From assembly GCA_021792185.1 (NCBI GenBank), contig JAJYVD010000006.1, forward strand, positions 1 to 64,000: a stretch of 64,000 nt of DNA. Direction: 5' to 3'. The position numbers were made by a program, and so were the translations under genes. The notes under the pieces are model-generated. The model did not search any database. It was not told the DNA's origin and saw nothing but the letters and a program-made list of their open reading frames with translations. Below are positions 57,109-64,000 of this stretch, piece after piece. The stretch comes from Nitrospirota bacterium. GTDB taxonomy: Bacteria; Nitrospirota; Thermodesulfovibrionia; Thermodesulfovibrionales; Dissulfurispiraceae. The stretch's first letter is position 1, and every line of letters begins with the position of its first letter.

Positions 57109-57605
57109 TAGCATTTAGCAGTCAGCAGTCAGCAGTCAGCAAAGGAAAACATGGTATTACTTTTTATTTTCTCGTTTCACTTTCCATCTTCACGCTCGAC
57201 CAGTTCACTAAATACCTCATCAAGAGCTATGTGAGTCCATATGAGATTATAAGGGTGCTGCCTTTTTTCAATATCGTCTATGTTGAAAATATCGGCTCTG
57301 CCTTTGGCATGTTTAAGAGCCTCGGCGATGTCTTCTTTATAACAGTTGCAGCACTGGCAATGGCTTTTGTAACGGTTCTCATCATTAAGGACAGAGACAA
57401 CAGGTTGAGTTTTTCCCTGATACTCGGCGGTGCTGCAGGAAATCTTACGGACAGGATTATCCGCGGCTATGTCATAGACTTTCTCGATGCATATGCAGGC
57501 AGATTCCACTGGCCTGCATTCAATGTGGCTGATTCAGCCCTTACCATCGGGATATTCTTGCTTGCCTTTAAATTATTTTTTGAATATAAAAAAATCAAAA
57601 AATAG
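57105..57605 (+). CDS. lspA: Lipoprotein signal peptidase II
   Basis: The 166-residue membrane protein has four hydrophobic segments ([71 protein letters not shown]). The catalytic Asp residues are in [20 protein letters not shown] and [11 protein letters not shown]. It removes signal peptides from prolipoproteins. The first 15 or so codons come largely from a 7-bp tandem repeat and are not family-like. ileS-lspA order is common. Confidence 0.95.
   Translation: MIAFSSQQSAVSKGKHGITFYFLVSLSIFTLDQFTKYLIKSYVSPYEIIRVLPFFNIVYVENIGSAFGMFKSLGDVFFITVAALAMAFVTVLIIKDRDNRLSFSLILGGAAGNLTDRIIRGYVIDFLDAYAGRFHWPAFNVADSALTIGIFLLAFKLFFEYKKIKK
57117..57141 (+). repeat. 7-bp tandem repeat in the start region of lspA
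   Basis: AGCAGTC is repeated 3.6 times without error, directly after the lspA start codon. A gain or loss of one unit would shift the frame of lspA. Confidence 0.9.
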
Positions 57606-57646
57606 TCCCGGACTGCAACATATTCCGAGATGTAGTAAAATTTTAT

Positions 57647-58093
57647 ATGGCACAAATTACCGAGGCAGAAGAATTTTTTACGAAGGGATTAAACGAGCTT
57701 GCTGCAGGACACGGTCTTCCCGCGCTCGTGAATTTTGAAAAGGCGCTTAAGATCGATCATAAGCCTCTTTATCTCTCTTATATAGCTTACTGCACGGCAA
57801 GAGAACGTGGGCAGATCGGTAAGGCAATAGAATTATGCGAAGACGCCATAAAACTCGAACCTGAGAACTCCATTCTTTATCTTAATCTCGGCAAGATATA
57901 TCTTCATGCAGGCGATAGAGAAGCGGCAATACGTGCATTCAGGGCAGGGTTAAAACATGAGATGAACAGGGAGATAATAAACGAACTTATCAAGCTTCAG
58001 ACACGTAAACCTCCTGTTATTCCGTTTTTAAGCAGGAATAATCCGATCAATAAGTATTTAGGGATTATACTGACGAGACTTGGACTGAGGTAG
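57647..58093 (+). CDS. Small TPR-repeat protein
   Basis: The 148-residue protein has about three TPR-like helical pairs (EEFFTKGLNELAAGHGLPALVNFEKALK; GKAIELCEDAIKLEPENSILYLNLGKIYLHAGDREAAIRAFRAGL). No signal peptide is seen, so it is probably cytoplasmic. The partner is unknown. A TAAAAT lies 5 bp before the ATG with a weak -35 further upstream, and no ribosome site is visible. Confidence 0.82.
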   Translation: MAQITEAEEFFTKGLNELAAGHGLPALVNFEKALKIDHKPLYLSYIAYCTARERGQIGKAIELCEDAIKLEPENSILYLNLGKIYLHAGDREAAIRAFRAGLKHEMNREIINELIKLQTRKPPVIPFLSRNNPINKYLGIILTRLGLR

Positions 58094-58097
58094 AAGA

Positions 58098-59972
58098 CTA
58101 CTCCCTGAAAGACATGGTTAATTCATACACTCCTGCTTCGGCACGCCTTTCTATAACGAACCCCATTCTTTCAAAGAGATTGAGCATCGGCTTGTTGTCT
58201 ATCAACACCTCGGCAGTAAATCCGTGCAGACCGTTTTTCTTTGCGAGATAAGTCAGGTATGAAAGAAGCTCGGCGCCTATGCCCATGCCCTGATAATCAT
58301 CTCTGACTACAAACGCAACTTCTGCGGTATGTGTATTTTCATCTATATAATACTGCCCCATGCCTATGATCATCTCCTTCCCTTCCTGCTCTATCACAGC
58401 AAGTATTACCATCTCTTTTGTGTAATCGATGATCACGAATTTCTGCAGGCGCTCATGGGGCATATCCCTCCTTGCGGAGATGAACCTGTGGTGCATGCAT
58501 TCATCCGTAAGGGAATAAAAGAAGTCCTTAAGCAGCGGCTCATCGCTCATCCTCACCGGTCGTAAAAATATTCGGAGTCCTGCCTTTGTTGTTCTGTATG
58601 TCTCGATGTATTCAGGATACTCTCCTTTTTCTCCCGGAATGAATTCCTGATCTTTATATATAAGATTCAGATTTCTTGCCTCTTCTATGAGCCGCGGCCT
58701 GAATTTTGGATGCGCAATCGCTATCAATGCCATAGCACGCTCCCGTATGTTTTTTCCATGTAGATATGCGATGCCGTATTCTGTGACCACATAATGTATA
58801 TCGCCCATGGTTAATGTAACCCCGGCACCCTCTTTGAGGTTTGGTACTATCCTCGAAACCTCCTCATCCTCGGCAGTGGACTGGAGTGCGAGTATGGTCT
58901 TTCCTCCCTGCGAAAGCACTGCACCTCTCATGAAATCTGCCTGTCCGCCGATTCCGCTGTAAAATATCCTTCCGAGAGATTCCGCTGTAGCCTGCCCTGC
59001 CAGGTCTATTTCCAGTGCACTGTTTATTGCTGTCATATTTTTATGCCGGGCTATAACCAATGGATTGTTTGTGTAGCTCACAGGCCTGAACTCAATGGAT
59101 GGATTGTCGTGAAGATATTCGTAGGTCTCCTTTCTGCCCATGCAAAAGGCTGCCACGGTTTTGCCTTTGTTGAGCTCTTTTTTTGTGTTATCCACAACCC
59201 CGTTCTTCATAAGCTCGATAACACCATCGGTCAGTAGTTCTGTATGAATGCCGAGATTCTTTTTATTGTTCAGGTGTGCCAGTATGGCATTTGGAATTGT
59301 CCCGTATCCCACCTGAATTGTGTCTCCATCCTGAATAATGCGCGAGACATACGTGCCGATCCTCTGCGCAATATCATCGGGAACGCTTGTCTGAAATTCC
59401 AATAAAGGTTCGTCATACGGAATTATAAAATGCACACCTTTTATGTTTATAAATGTCTCTCCATGAACGCGCGGCATGTTGGAATTCGCCTGGGCTATTA
59501 TCAGGGATGCCGATTCTACAGCCGCTTTTACTATATCGACGCTTATCCCGAGGCTCATGTAGCCGTGATCATCAGGCAGGGATGTCTGTATCAGAGCTAC
59601 GTCAACCGGTATGCGTTTTGTGTAAAAAAGATTCGGGACTGCGGACAGGAATATCGGGGTGTAGTCTGCAACTCCCGTATTTACGGCGTTTCGCGTATTA
59701 TTTCCGATGAAAAAAGAGTTATGCCTGAATACGTCCCGAAATTTTTCATCGGCATACGGAGCAACACCGAGCGTCCATACCTGAAGCACCTCTGCATCGA
59801 AAAACGCCTTTGGATGAGATTGGACGTAACCTATAAGGGCTTTAACGAGATATTGCGGTTCTCCGCAGCCTGTGCCGATGAAGATCCTGTCTCCGGGGTG
59901 GATATTGCCGAATATCCTGTCCTCATGCGCGAATTTATCGGGATATGTTTTCTTCAATCTCTCTAAAACCAT
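58098..59972 (-). CDS. Acetyl-CoA hydrolase/CoA-transferase fused to a GNAT acetyltransferase domain
   Basis: I use the ATG at 59972, behind GAGG, giving 624 residues; the open frame extends further upstream without a better start. The first 430 or so residues match the acetyl-CoA hydrolase/4-hydroxybutyrate CoA-transferase family (GDRIFIGTGCGEPQYLVKAL; IQVGYGTIPNAILAHL; GIGGQADFMRGAVLS; the probable catalytic Glu in VTEYGIAYLHGKNIRERA). The last 150 form a GNAT domain (DEPLLKDFFYSLTDECMHHRF; DYQGMGIGAELLSYL). Such fusions are known; the acetyltransferase may modify CoA-using enzymes. It is divergent from pdhA. Confidence 0.9.
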   Translation of the reverse strand: MVLERLKKTYPDKFAHEDRIFGNIHPGDRIFIGTGCGEPQYLVKALIGYVQSHPKAFFDAEVLQVWTLGVAPYADEKFRDVFRHNSFFIGNNTRNAVNTGVADYTPIFLSAVPNLFYTKRIPVDVALIQTSLPDDHGYMSLGISVDIVKAAVESASLIIAQANSNMPRVHGETFINIKGVHFIIPYDEPLLEFQTSVPDDIAQRIGTYVSRIIQDGDTIQVGYGTIPNAILAHLNNKKNLGIHTELLTDGVIELMKNGVVDNTKKELNKGKTVAAFCMGRKETYEYLHDNPSIEFRPVSYTNNPLVIARHKNMTAINSALEIDLAGQATAESLGRIFYSGIGGQADFMRGAVLSQGGKTILALQSTAEDEEVSRIVPNLKEGAGVTLTMGDIHYVVTEYGIAYLHGKNIRERAMALIAIAHPKFRPRLIEEARNLNLIYKDQEFIPGEKGEYPEYIETYRTTKAGLRIFLRPVRMSDEPLLKDFFYSLTDECMHHRFISARRDMPHERLQKFVIIDYTKEMVILAVIEQEGKEMIIGMGQYYIDENTHTAEVAFVVRDDYQGMGIGAELLSYLTYLAKKNGLHGFTAEVLIDNKPMLNLFERMGFVIERRAEAGVYELTMSFRE

Positions 59973-60024
59973 ATTAGATGCCTCTATATTGGAGTATATC
60001 AGAACAGGAAGCAGGCTTCCAGAT

Positions 60025-60053
60025 TTGACTGGAAAACTGCTCCGTGCTATCCT
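60025..60053 (+). promoter_or_regulatory. Promoter of pdhA
   Basis: TTGACT (60025-60030), a 17-bp spacer and TATCCT (60048-60053) lie 7 bp before the ATG at 60061. There is no ribosome site, so the message is predicted to be leaderless. Confidence 0.55.
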
Positions 60054-60060
60054 TTTATTA

Positions 60061-61116
60061 ATGCCGGAAATAATAATAGAGACATTCAATATAAAACGCA
60101 TTGATATCCTCGATGAAAAAGGGAACGCGGATAAATCCCTTATGCCCGCTCTGTCCGATCCGGAAATAAAGAGGATGTATGAAGTGCTTACCCTCGCAAG
60201 AACCTTTGACCATCATGCCTTGAGCCTTCAGCGGGAGGGAAGGATGGGCACATACGCATCCATTTTAGGACAGGAGGCATCCCAGATAGGAAGCGCCCTT
60301 GCGCTCGAAAAATCCGATTGGGTATTCCCGTCATTCAGGGAAATGGGTGTATACATAACAATGGGCTATCCGCTTCATATGCTTTTTCAATATTGGGGCG
60401 GCGACGAGAGGGGAGTAAAATGTCCTGACGGATTGAACATATTTCCTGTCTGCGTTCCTGTGGGAACGCAGACGCCGCACGCGGCAGGCGCAGCCATGGC
60501 AGCAAGGTATAAAGGGGATAAGATTGCGGTGGCCTGCTATTTCGGGGACGGAGGCACTTCGGAAGGGGATTTCCACGAGAGCATGAATATGGCCGGAGTA
60601 TTCAAACTGCCTGTAGTCTTCATCTGCCAGAATAACCAGTGGGCAATCTCGGTGCCGAGGGAGAGGCAGACAGCTTCAAAGACTATTGCTCAAAAGGCGG
60701 TCGGATATGGTTTTGAGGGCATTCAGGTGGACGGCAATGATATATTCGCGGTTTATAAGGCTTCGAAAGAGGCCGTAGATAAGGCGCGGCGCGGAGACGG
60801 CCCGACATTTATAGAATGTTTCACCTATAGGATGTCCGACCATACGACAGCGGATGATGCTGTGAGATACAGGACAAAGGAAGAGGTGGATGAGTGGAAG
60901 GGCAGAGATCCTATATTGAGATTAAGGTTATTCATGGAGAAAAACGGATTGTGGAACGAGCAATATCAGAAAGAGGTTGAAGAAAAGGCAAAGGCTGCGG
61001 TTGATGAAGCCGTGAAGAAGGCAGAGGGGATAAAGCATCCGGAGCCGAAGGACATGTTCACATACACTTATGAAAATCTTACGCCAAGACAAATAAAAGA
61101 GATGCGAGAGTTATGA
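60061..61116 (+). CDS. pdhA: Pyruvate dehydrogenase E1 component, alpha subunit
   Basis: The 351-residue protein carries the thiamine diphosphate motif (ACYFGDGGTSEGDFHESMNMAGVFKLPVVFICQNNQWAIS), RTFDHHALSLQREGRMGTY, the conserved YRMSDHTTADDA phosphorylation-loop-like segment, and an E1-alpha length. It decarboxylates pyruvate (or a branched 2-oxo acid) and acetylates the lipoyl group of E2. The upstream in-frame ATG at 59872 lies inside the divergent gene and is not used. Repeat copy D begins directly after its stop codon. Confidence 0.94.
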   Translation: MPEIIIETFNIKRIDILDEKGNADKSLMPALSDPEIKRMYEVLTLARTFDHHALSLQREGRMGTYASILGQEASQIGSALALEKSDWVFPSFREMGVYITMGYPLHMLFQYWGGDERGVKCPDGLNIFPVCVPVGTQTPHAAGAAMAARYKGDKIAVACYFGDGGTSEGDFHESMNMAGVFKLPVVFICQNNQWAISVPRERQTASKTIAQKAVGYGFEGIQVDGNDIFAVYKASKEAVDKARRGDGPTFIECFTYRMSDHTTADDAVRYRTKEEVDEWKGRDPILRLRLFMEKNGLWNEQYQKEVEEKAKAAVDEAVKKAEGIKHPEPKDMFTYTYENLTPRQIKEMREL

Positions 61117-61251
61117 TAAAAGACAGGACACAGTATTTCCGCTCATTCTCGAAAGGCATCCAGCCTTTCTCCGAGGCTACGCCAGCCCGCTTAGACATCC
61201 ATGTCACGCTTGGGCTGCCGAAGCCGCTCCAATACAATGTCCTGCCTTTTA
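61117..61251 (+). repeat. Structured intergenic repeat, copy D
   Basis: This copy lies between pdhA and pdhB and starts at the base after the pdhA stop codon. The core matches copies A and C with a few changes. The 20-nt outer arms (61117-61136 and 61232-61251) pair with each other at 17 positions and differ from those of A and C. In an operon position it would be transcribed and could fold in the mRNA. Confidence 0.88.
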
Positions 61252-61266
61252 ATAAAGGGTTTAAAT

Positions 61267-62232
61267 ATGGCTGAAAAATTGAATATGGTTCAGGCGATAA
61301 ACCTTGCATTGAAAGAAGAGATGCAGAGGGATAAGGATGTCGTCATTTTAGGCGAGGATGTTGGAAGGGACGGCGGAGTCTTCCGCGTTACAGAGGGGCT
61401 TTGGGAGGAGTTCGGCGCTGAAAGGGTCATTGATACGCCTCTTGCCGAGTCCGTTATTGCCGGTTCCGCAGTCGGCATGGCCTTATACGGGTTAAAGCCC
61501 ATTGCGGAGATACAATTCATGGGCTTCATCTATCCGGCAATCGACCAGATATTCTCTCATGCGGCAAGGGTACGCTCACGTTCACGCGGAAGGTTTACCT
61601 GTCCTCTTGTTGTAAGGACTCCGTACGGCGCGGGCATAAAGGCGCCGGAACTCCATTCCGAAAGCACGGAGGCATTATTTTGCCATATGCCGGGACTTAA
61701 AGTTGTCGTGCCTTCATCGCCTTACAATGCAAAGGGCTTATTGATCTCATCCATCAGAGATCCTGATCCTGTGATTTTTCTCGAATCAACCAGACTTTAC
61801 AGACTTACAAGAGAGGAAGTTCCGGAAGGAGAGTATACGATACCTCTCGGAAAGGCTAAGGTTATTCAGGAAGGGAAAGATATTACGGTGATTTCGTGGG
61901 GAAGCATGTTGCACAGGAGTTTGCAGGCGGTTGAGGGTTTTGACGCTGAGGTCATAGACTTAATGACGCTGAATCCATTCGATGAAGAGACGATATTCAA
62001 ATCCGTGAAAAAGACAGGAAGGGCGGTAATCGTCCATGAAGCGCCCAAGACAGGTGGATTCGGAGCAGAGATTTCGGCTACCATTGCGGAAGACGCCATG
62101 CTTTATCTGAAAGCGCCGATAATCAGGGTGACCGGTTATGATGTTGTAATGCCTCTGCCGAAACTTGAGGATTATTACATGCCGACTGTTGAGAGGATTA
62201 GAAAAGGCATTGAAGAGACAATGAAGTATTAG
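61267..62232 (+). CDS. pdhB: Pyruvate dehydrogenase E1 component, beta subunit
   Basis: From ATG 61267 the product has 321 residues. It matches E1-beta: MVQAINLALKEEMQRDKDVVILGEDVGRDGGVFRVTEGL, DTPLAESVIAGSAVGMALYGLKPIAEIQFMGF, and GFGAEISATIAEDAM. The upstream frame from 61201 runs through repeat copy D and is not part of the gene. It forms the E1 heterotetramer with PdhA. Confidence 0.95.
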   Translation: MAEKLNMVQAINLALKEEMQRDKDVVILGEDVGRDGGVFRVTEGLWEEFGAERVIDTPLAESVIAGSAVGMALYGLKPIAEIQFMGFIYPAIDQIFSHAARVRSRSRGRFTCPLVVRTPYGAGIKAPELHSESTEALFCHMPGLKVVVPSSPYNAKGLLISSIRDPDPVIFLESTRLYRLTREEVPEGEYTIPLGKAKVIQEGKDITVISWGSMLHRSLQAVEGFDAEVIDLMTLNPFDEETIFKSVKKTGRAVIVHEAPKTGGFGAEISATIAEDAMLYLKAPIIRVTGYDVVMPLPKLEDYYMPTVERIRKGIEETMKY

Positions 62233-62238
62233 CCTTAA

Positions 62239-63135
62239 TCATATTTGCTCGACGCTGTATCCTTTTCTTTTGAGTATCTCTATAATCCCCTTATTACCCA
62301 CAAGGTGTCCCGCGCCTATTACAACAAAATAGGTTTCTCTTGTTCTGAGGAATCCTTCTATTTTCGATGTCATGTTCCTGTTCCTTTCGTAAAATAGTTT
62401 TTCGTAAATATGCTCCATGCCTCTGTTTACGGATTCTTTTAGCAAGAGCGATTCGATGCTCTTTACGTCTCCGGATATCCAAGCCCGCAGTAGCTGATTG
62501 ATTTCTTGTTCAATCGTTTTCATATCCCTTAAAGTATGCAACAAGAACAATTCCTGTTCCCTTTCTGAAAAACCGGAAAGCAGGGTAAGCTGATAATCTA
62601 TGCTTTCGAGTTCCACTATTTTTTTCCTGCCTACGGATTTCTGGAGAAAATAATTATCTATTCCATAGTTCGGATCGAATCCGAGCTTCGCGAGTTGCAG
62701 AGACGTCAGAGTTAGCGATAAAAACCATGGTTTTTGTTTTATTATCAATTCGAGGGGCATGCCGAGATTTCCCGTCTCTTTTTTTATAAGTTCGTAAGTT
62801 TCTCTTGAAACATGCCTTTCGATTGTCTCGTTCCCCTGATAAAAGGCATTTTGCATTAATTTCTGCAAGTCCATTTTGGCTATATCGCTGATATTTGCCT
62901 CTACAGCAAGGACATTTGATTGCTCAAAGGCATTCTCAATTTTGGCATTTAGCGGATATGATTCCTTTTTCATGAGATGCAGAGAGCCGAGCACATAAAC
63001 GATTCCCGTTTTTGACTGCGCCTTCCATAGGAAAGTTTTTTGGCTCTGGGAAACGGCGCTGCGGGCATAAAGAGACGAGTCGAGCAGAAAAAGGATTAAA
63101 AAGAGAGGCAGAAATCTATGCATTATTTTTCTCAT
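62239..63135 (-). CDS. TraB/GumN-family protein, secreted
   Basis: I use the ATG at 63135 behind GAGGG, giving 298 residues. A signal peptide (IMHRFLPLFLILFLLDSSLYARS) leads to the TraB/GumN domain (TGIVYVLGSLHLMKKESYPLN; LAVEANISDI; TYFVVIGAGHLVGNKGIIEILKRKGY, containing the paired GxxH-type motifs). These are Tiki-like putative metalloproteases with unknown substrates. The gene lies on the opposite strand between pdhB and pdhC. Confidence 0.88.
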   Translation of the reverse strand: MRKIMHRFLPLFLILFLLDSSLYARSAVSQSQKTFLWKAQSKTGIVYVLGSLHLMKKESYPLNAKIENAFEQSNVLAVEANISDIAKMDLQKLMQNAFYQGNETIERHVSRETYELIKKETGNLGMPLELIIKQKPWFLSLTLTSLQLAKLGFDPNYGIDNYFLQKSVGRKKIVELESIDYQLTLLSGFSEREQELFLLHTLRDMKTIEQEINQLLRAWISGDVKSIESLLLKESVNRGMEHIYEKLFYERNRNMTSKIEGFLRTRETYFVVIGAGHLVGNKGIIEILKRKGYSVEQI

Positions 63136-63425
63136 AAAATCCCTCAAGCAAGTTTTTCTAATTATATCACAATGTCGCATACGCAATGACATATAGAGCA
63201 TGTCTGCTCAACGCCTTTATAAGTGTTGTTTTTTATGCAAATCAAAGATGCTATATGTTTCGTCAAATAGATGCCGCCGATGCGGAGGACAAGTATAAGA
63301 GTATGTTGTTAAAAGATTCCGTTGATAAAGTCATCGAGACAGACCCGCTCTATATGTTGACAATGATTGACTGCAAATATCCGGCATGCTATTCTTTATA
63401 TCAACAATGCGAAAACGGAGGCGTT

Positions 63426-64000
63426 ATGGCGTTTGATTTTGTGCTGCCGGATTTGGGAGAAGGAATCACAGAAGGCGAGATAAGGAAATGGCTCGTGAAG
63501 GAAGGAGACGCCGTCGAGGAGCACCAGACTATCCTCGAAGTGGAGACAGATAAGGCTGTAGTGGAAGTCCCTTCTCCAAAGAAGGGCAGGGTTCTGAAGA
63601 TAAATAAAGACATCGGCGACATAGCAAAGGTCGGCGAGGTATTAATGACAATAGCCGAAGGGGGAGAGGCCATTGAGGAAAAACCAAAGGCCGAAGAAAG
63701 GCCGAAATCCGTTTCTGTAGTCGGTGTGCTTCCCGAGGAAGAGGAAATACTCGCGGCTCCGGCGGTGAGGGCTTTGGCTAAGGAATTAGGAGTTAAGATT
63801 GAAGCTCTAAAAGGTTCGGGCCCGGGAGGAAGCATTACAAAGGATGATGTCATCGAAGCGTCCGAAAAGGCCAAAAAGGCGGAAGATGTTTATGGCGTTA
63901 TAGAGAAAATACCATTAAGGGGATTGAGAAGGACGATAGCAAAGAATCTCATTCAATCCCAGAGGACTACTGCTTTTGTAACAGGCATGGACGAGGCCGA
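63426..64000 (+). CDS. pdhC: Pyruvate dehydrogenase E2 (dihydrolipoamide acetyltransferase), 5' part
   Basis: The frame starts at ATG 63426 behind CGGAGG and runs off the window. A lipoyl domain comes first (FVLPDLGEGITEGEIRKWLVKEGD), with the lipoylated Lys in EVETDKAVVEV. After an acidic linker comes the E1/E3-binding domain (APAVRALAKELGVKIEALKGSGPGGSITKDDV) and the start of the catalytic domain (PLRGLRRTIAKNL). The open frame extends 57 codons upstream to ATG 63255 without a stop, but that part is not like E2. The 290 bp before it show no other feature. Confidence 0.94.
   Translation, partial: MAFDFVLPDLGEGITEGEIRKWLVKEGDAVEEHQTILEVETDKAVVEVPSPKKGRVLKINKDIGDIAKVGEVLMTIAEGGEAIEEKPKAEERPKSVSVVGVLPEEEEILAAPAVRALAKELGVKIEALKGSGPGGSITKDDVIEASEKAKKAEDVYGVIEKIPLRGLRRTIAKNLIQSQRTTAFVTGMDEA

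Noticed and set aside
59872-60060. Longer N-terminus for PdhA from ATG 59872
   Set aside because: It would overlap the divergent CoA-transferase gene and has no E1-alpha similarity. A good promoter lies directly before ATG 60061.
30819-61251. The four repeats as a CRISPR array or integron attC sites
   Set aside because: The copies are over 100 bp long, lie 7 to 14 kb apart between housekeeping genes, and have no spacers. They lack the attC layout of paired core sites around gene cassettes, and no cas or integrase gene is near.
61201-61266. Longer N-terminus for PdhB from ATG 61201
   Set aside because: That stretch is the conserved core of repeat copy D, which also occurs in non-coding places. 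The family-like sequence starts at 61267.

Overview
The window reads as a chromosomal segment of an anaerobic or microaerophilic Gram-negative bacterium. The closest fit I can suggest is Nitrospirota or a deltaproteobacterial-type lineage. The grounds are a triheme c7-type cytochrome, selenocysteine-type SelD, an A/V-type ATPase, GatCAB-type genes, folate-dependent TrmFO, and the gene order trmFO-xer-hslV-hslU followed by argB. This placement is an inference from gene content only.

Region 1 (about 0.1-19.9 kb, all minus strand) is a roughly 20-kb signalling island. It holds five tandem receiver proteins (one with an HD-GYP domain), three related histidine kinases, a CheR-CheB fusion, a 1308-residue hybrid kinase with three receivers, a PstS-like periplasmic protein and a 1098-residue REC-GAF-PAS hybrid kinase. 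It also holds a decayed pair: a frameshifted PhnD-like binding protein and a hybrid kinase with an internal deletion. No protein here carries a DNA-binding output domain. The visible outputs are c-di-GMP hydrolysis and protein methylation/demethylation.

Region 2 (20-31 kb) starts with selD, which reads through an in-frame UGA (Sec) with a SECIS-like hairpin. It is translationally coupled to a GH57 enzyme and followed by a convergent LysR regulator. Next comes the macromolecular synthesis cluster rpsU-yqeY-nif3-dnaG-rpoD, flanked by tRNA-Arg(ACG) and a CAT-anticodon tRNA.

Region 3 (31-45 kb) carries housekeeping genes: nitroreductase, rluD-type pseudouridine synthase, gatA-gatB, cytochrome, ilvE, trmFO-xer-hslV-hslU-rlpA, an FmdE-like protein and argB. 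Two toxin-antitoxin loci here keep their antitoxins but have toxins cut to about 42-49 residues.

Region 4 (45-64 kb) holds nfo, a complete nine-gene A/V-type ATPase operon (H-I-K-E-C-F-A-B-D), an FKBP isomerase, ileS-lspA, a TPR protein, a CoA-transferase/GNAT fusion and pyruvate dehydrogenase genes pdhA, pdhB and (partial) pdhC.

Four patterns are not explained by the genes. (1) A structured intergenic repeat of about 130-160 bp occurs four times in one orientation. Its core is conserved, but each copy is closed by its own inverted-repeat arms. Three of the four lie directly against a stop codon. (2) Several imperfect palindromes have arms of about 26 nt built from short-period repeats; one replaces an internal stem of the repeat element. 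(3) Promoter-like sequences sit so close to start codons that selD, ilvE, the LysR gene, ileS, pdhA and others look leaderless. (4) A palindrome is inserted in frame inside a kinase gene. All coordinates and motifs were read by eye; no database search or folding software was used.
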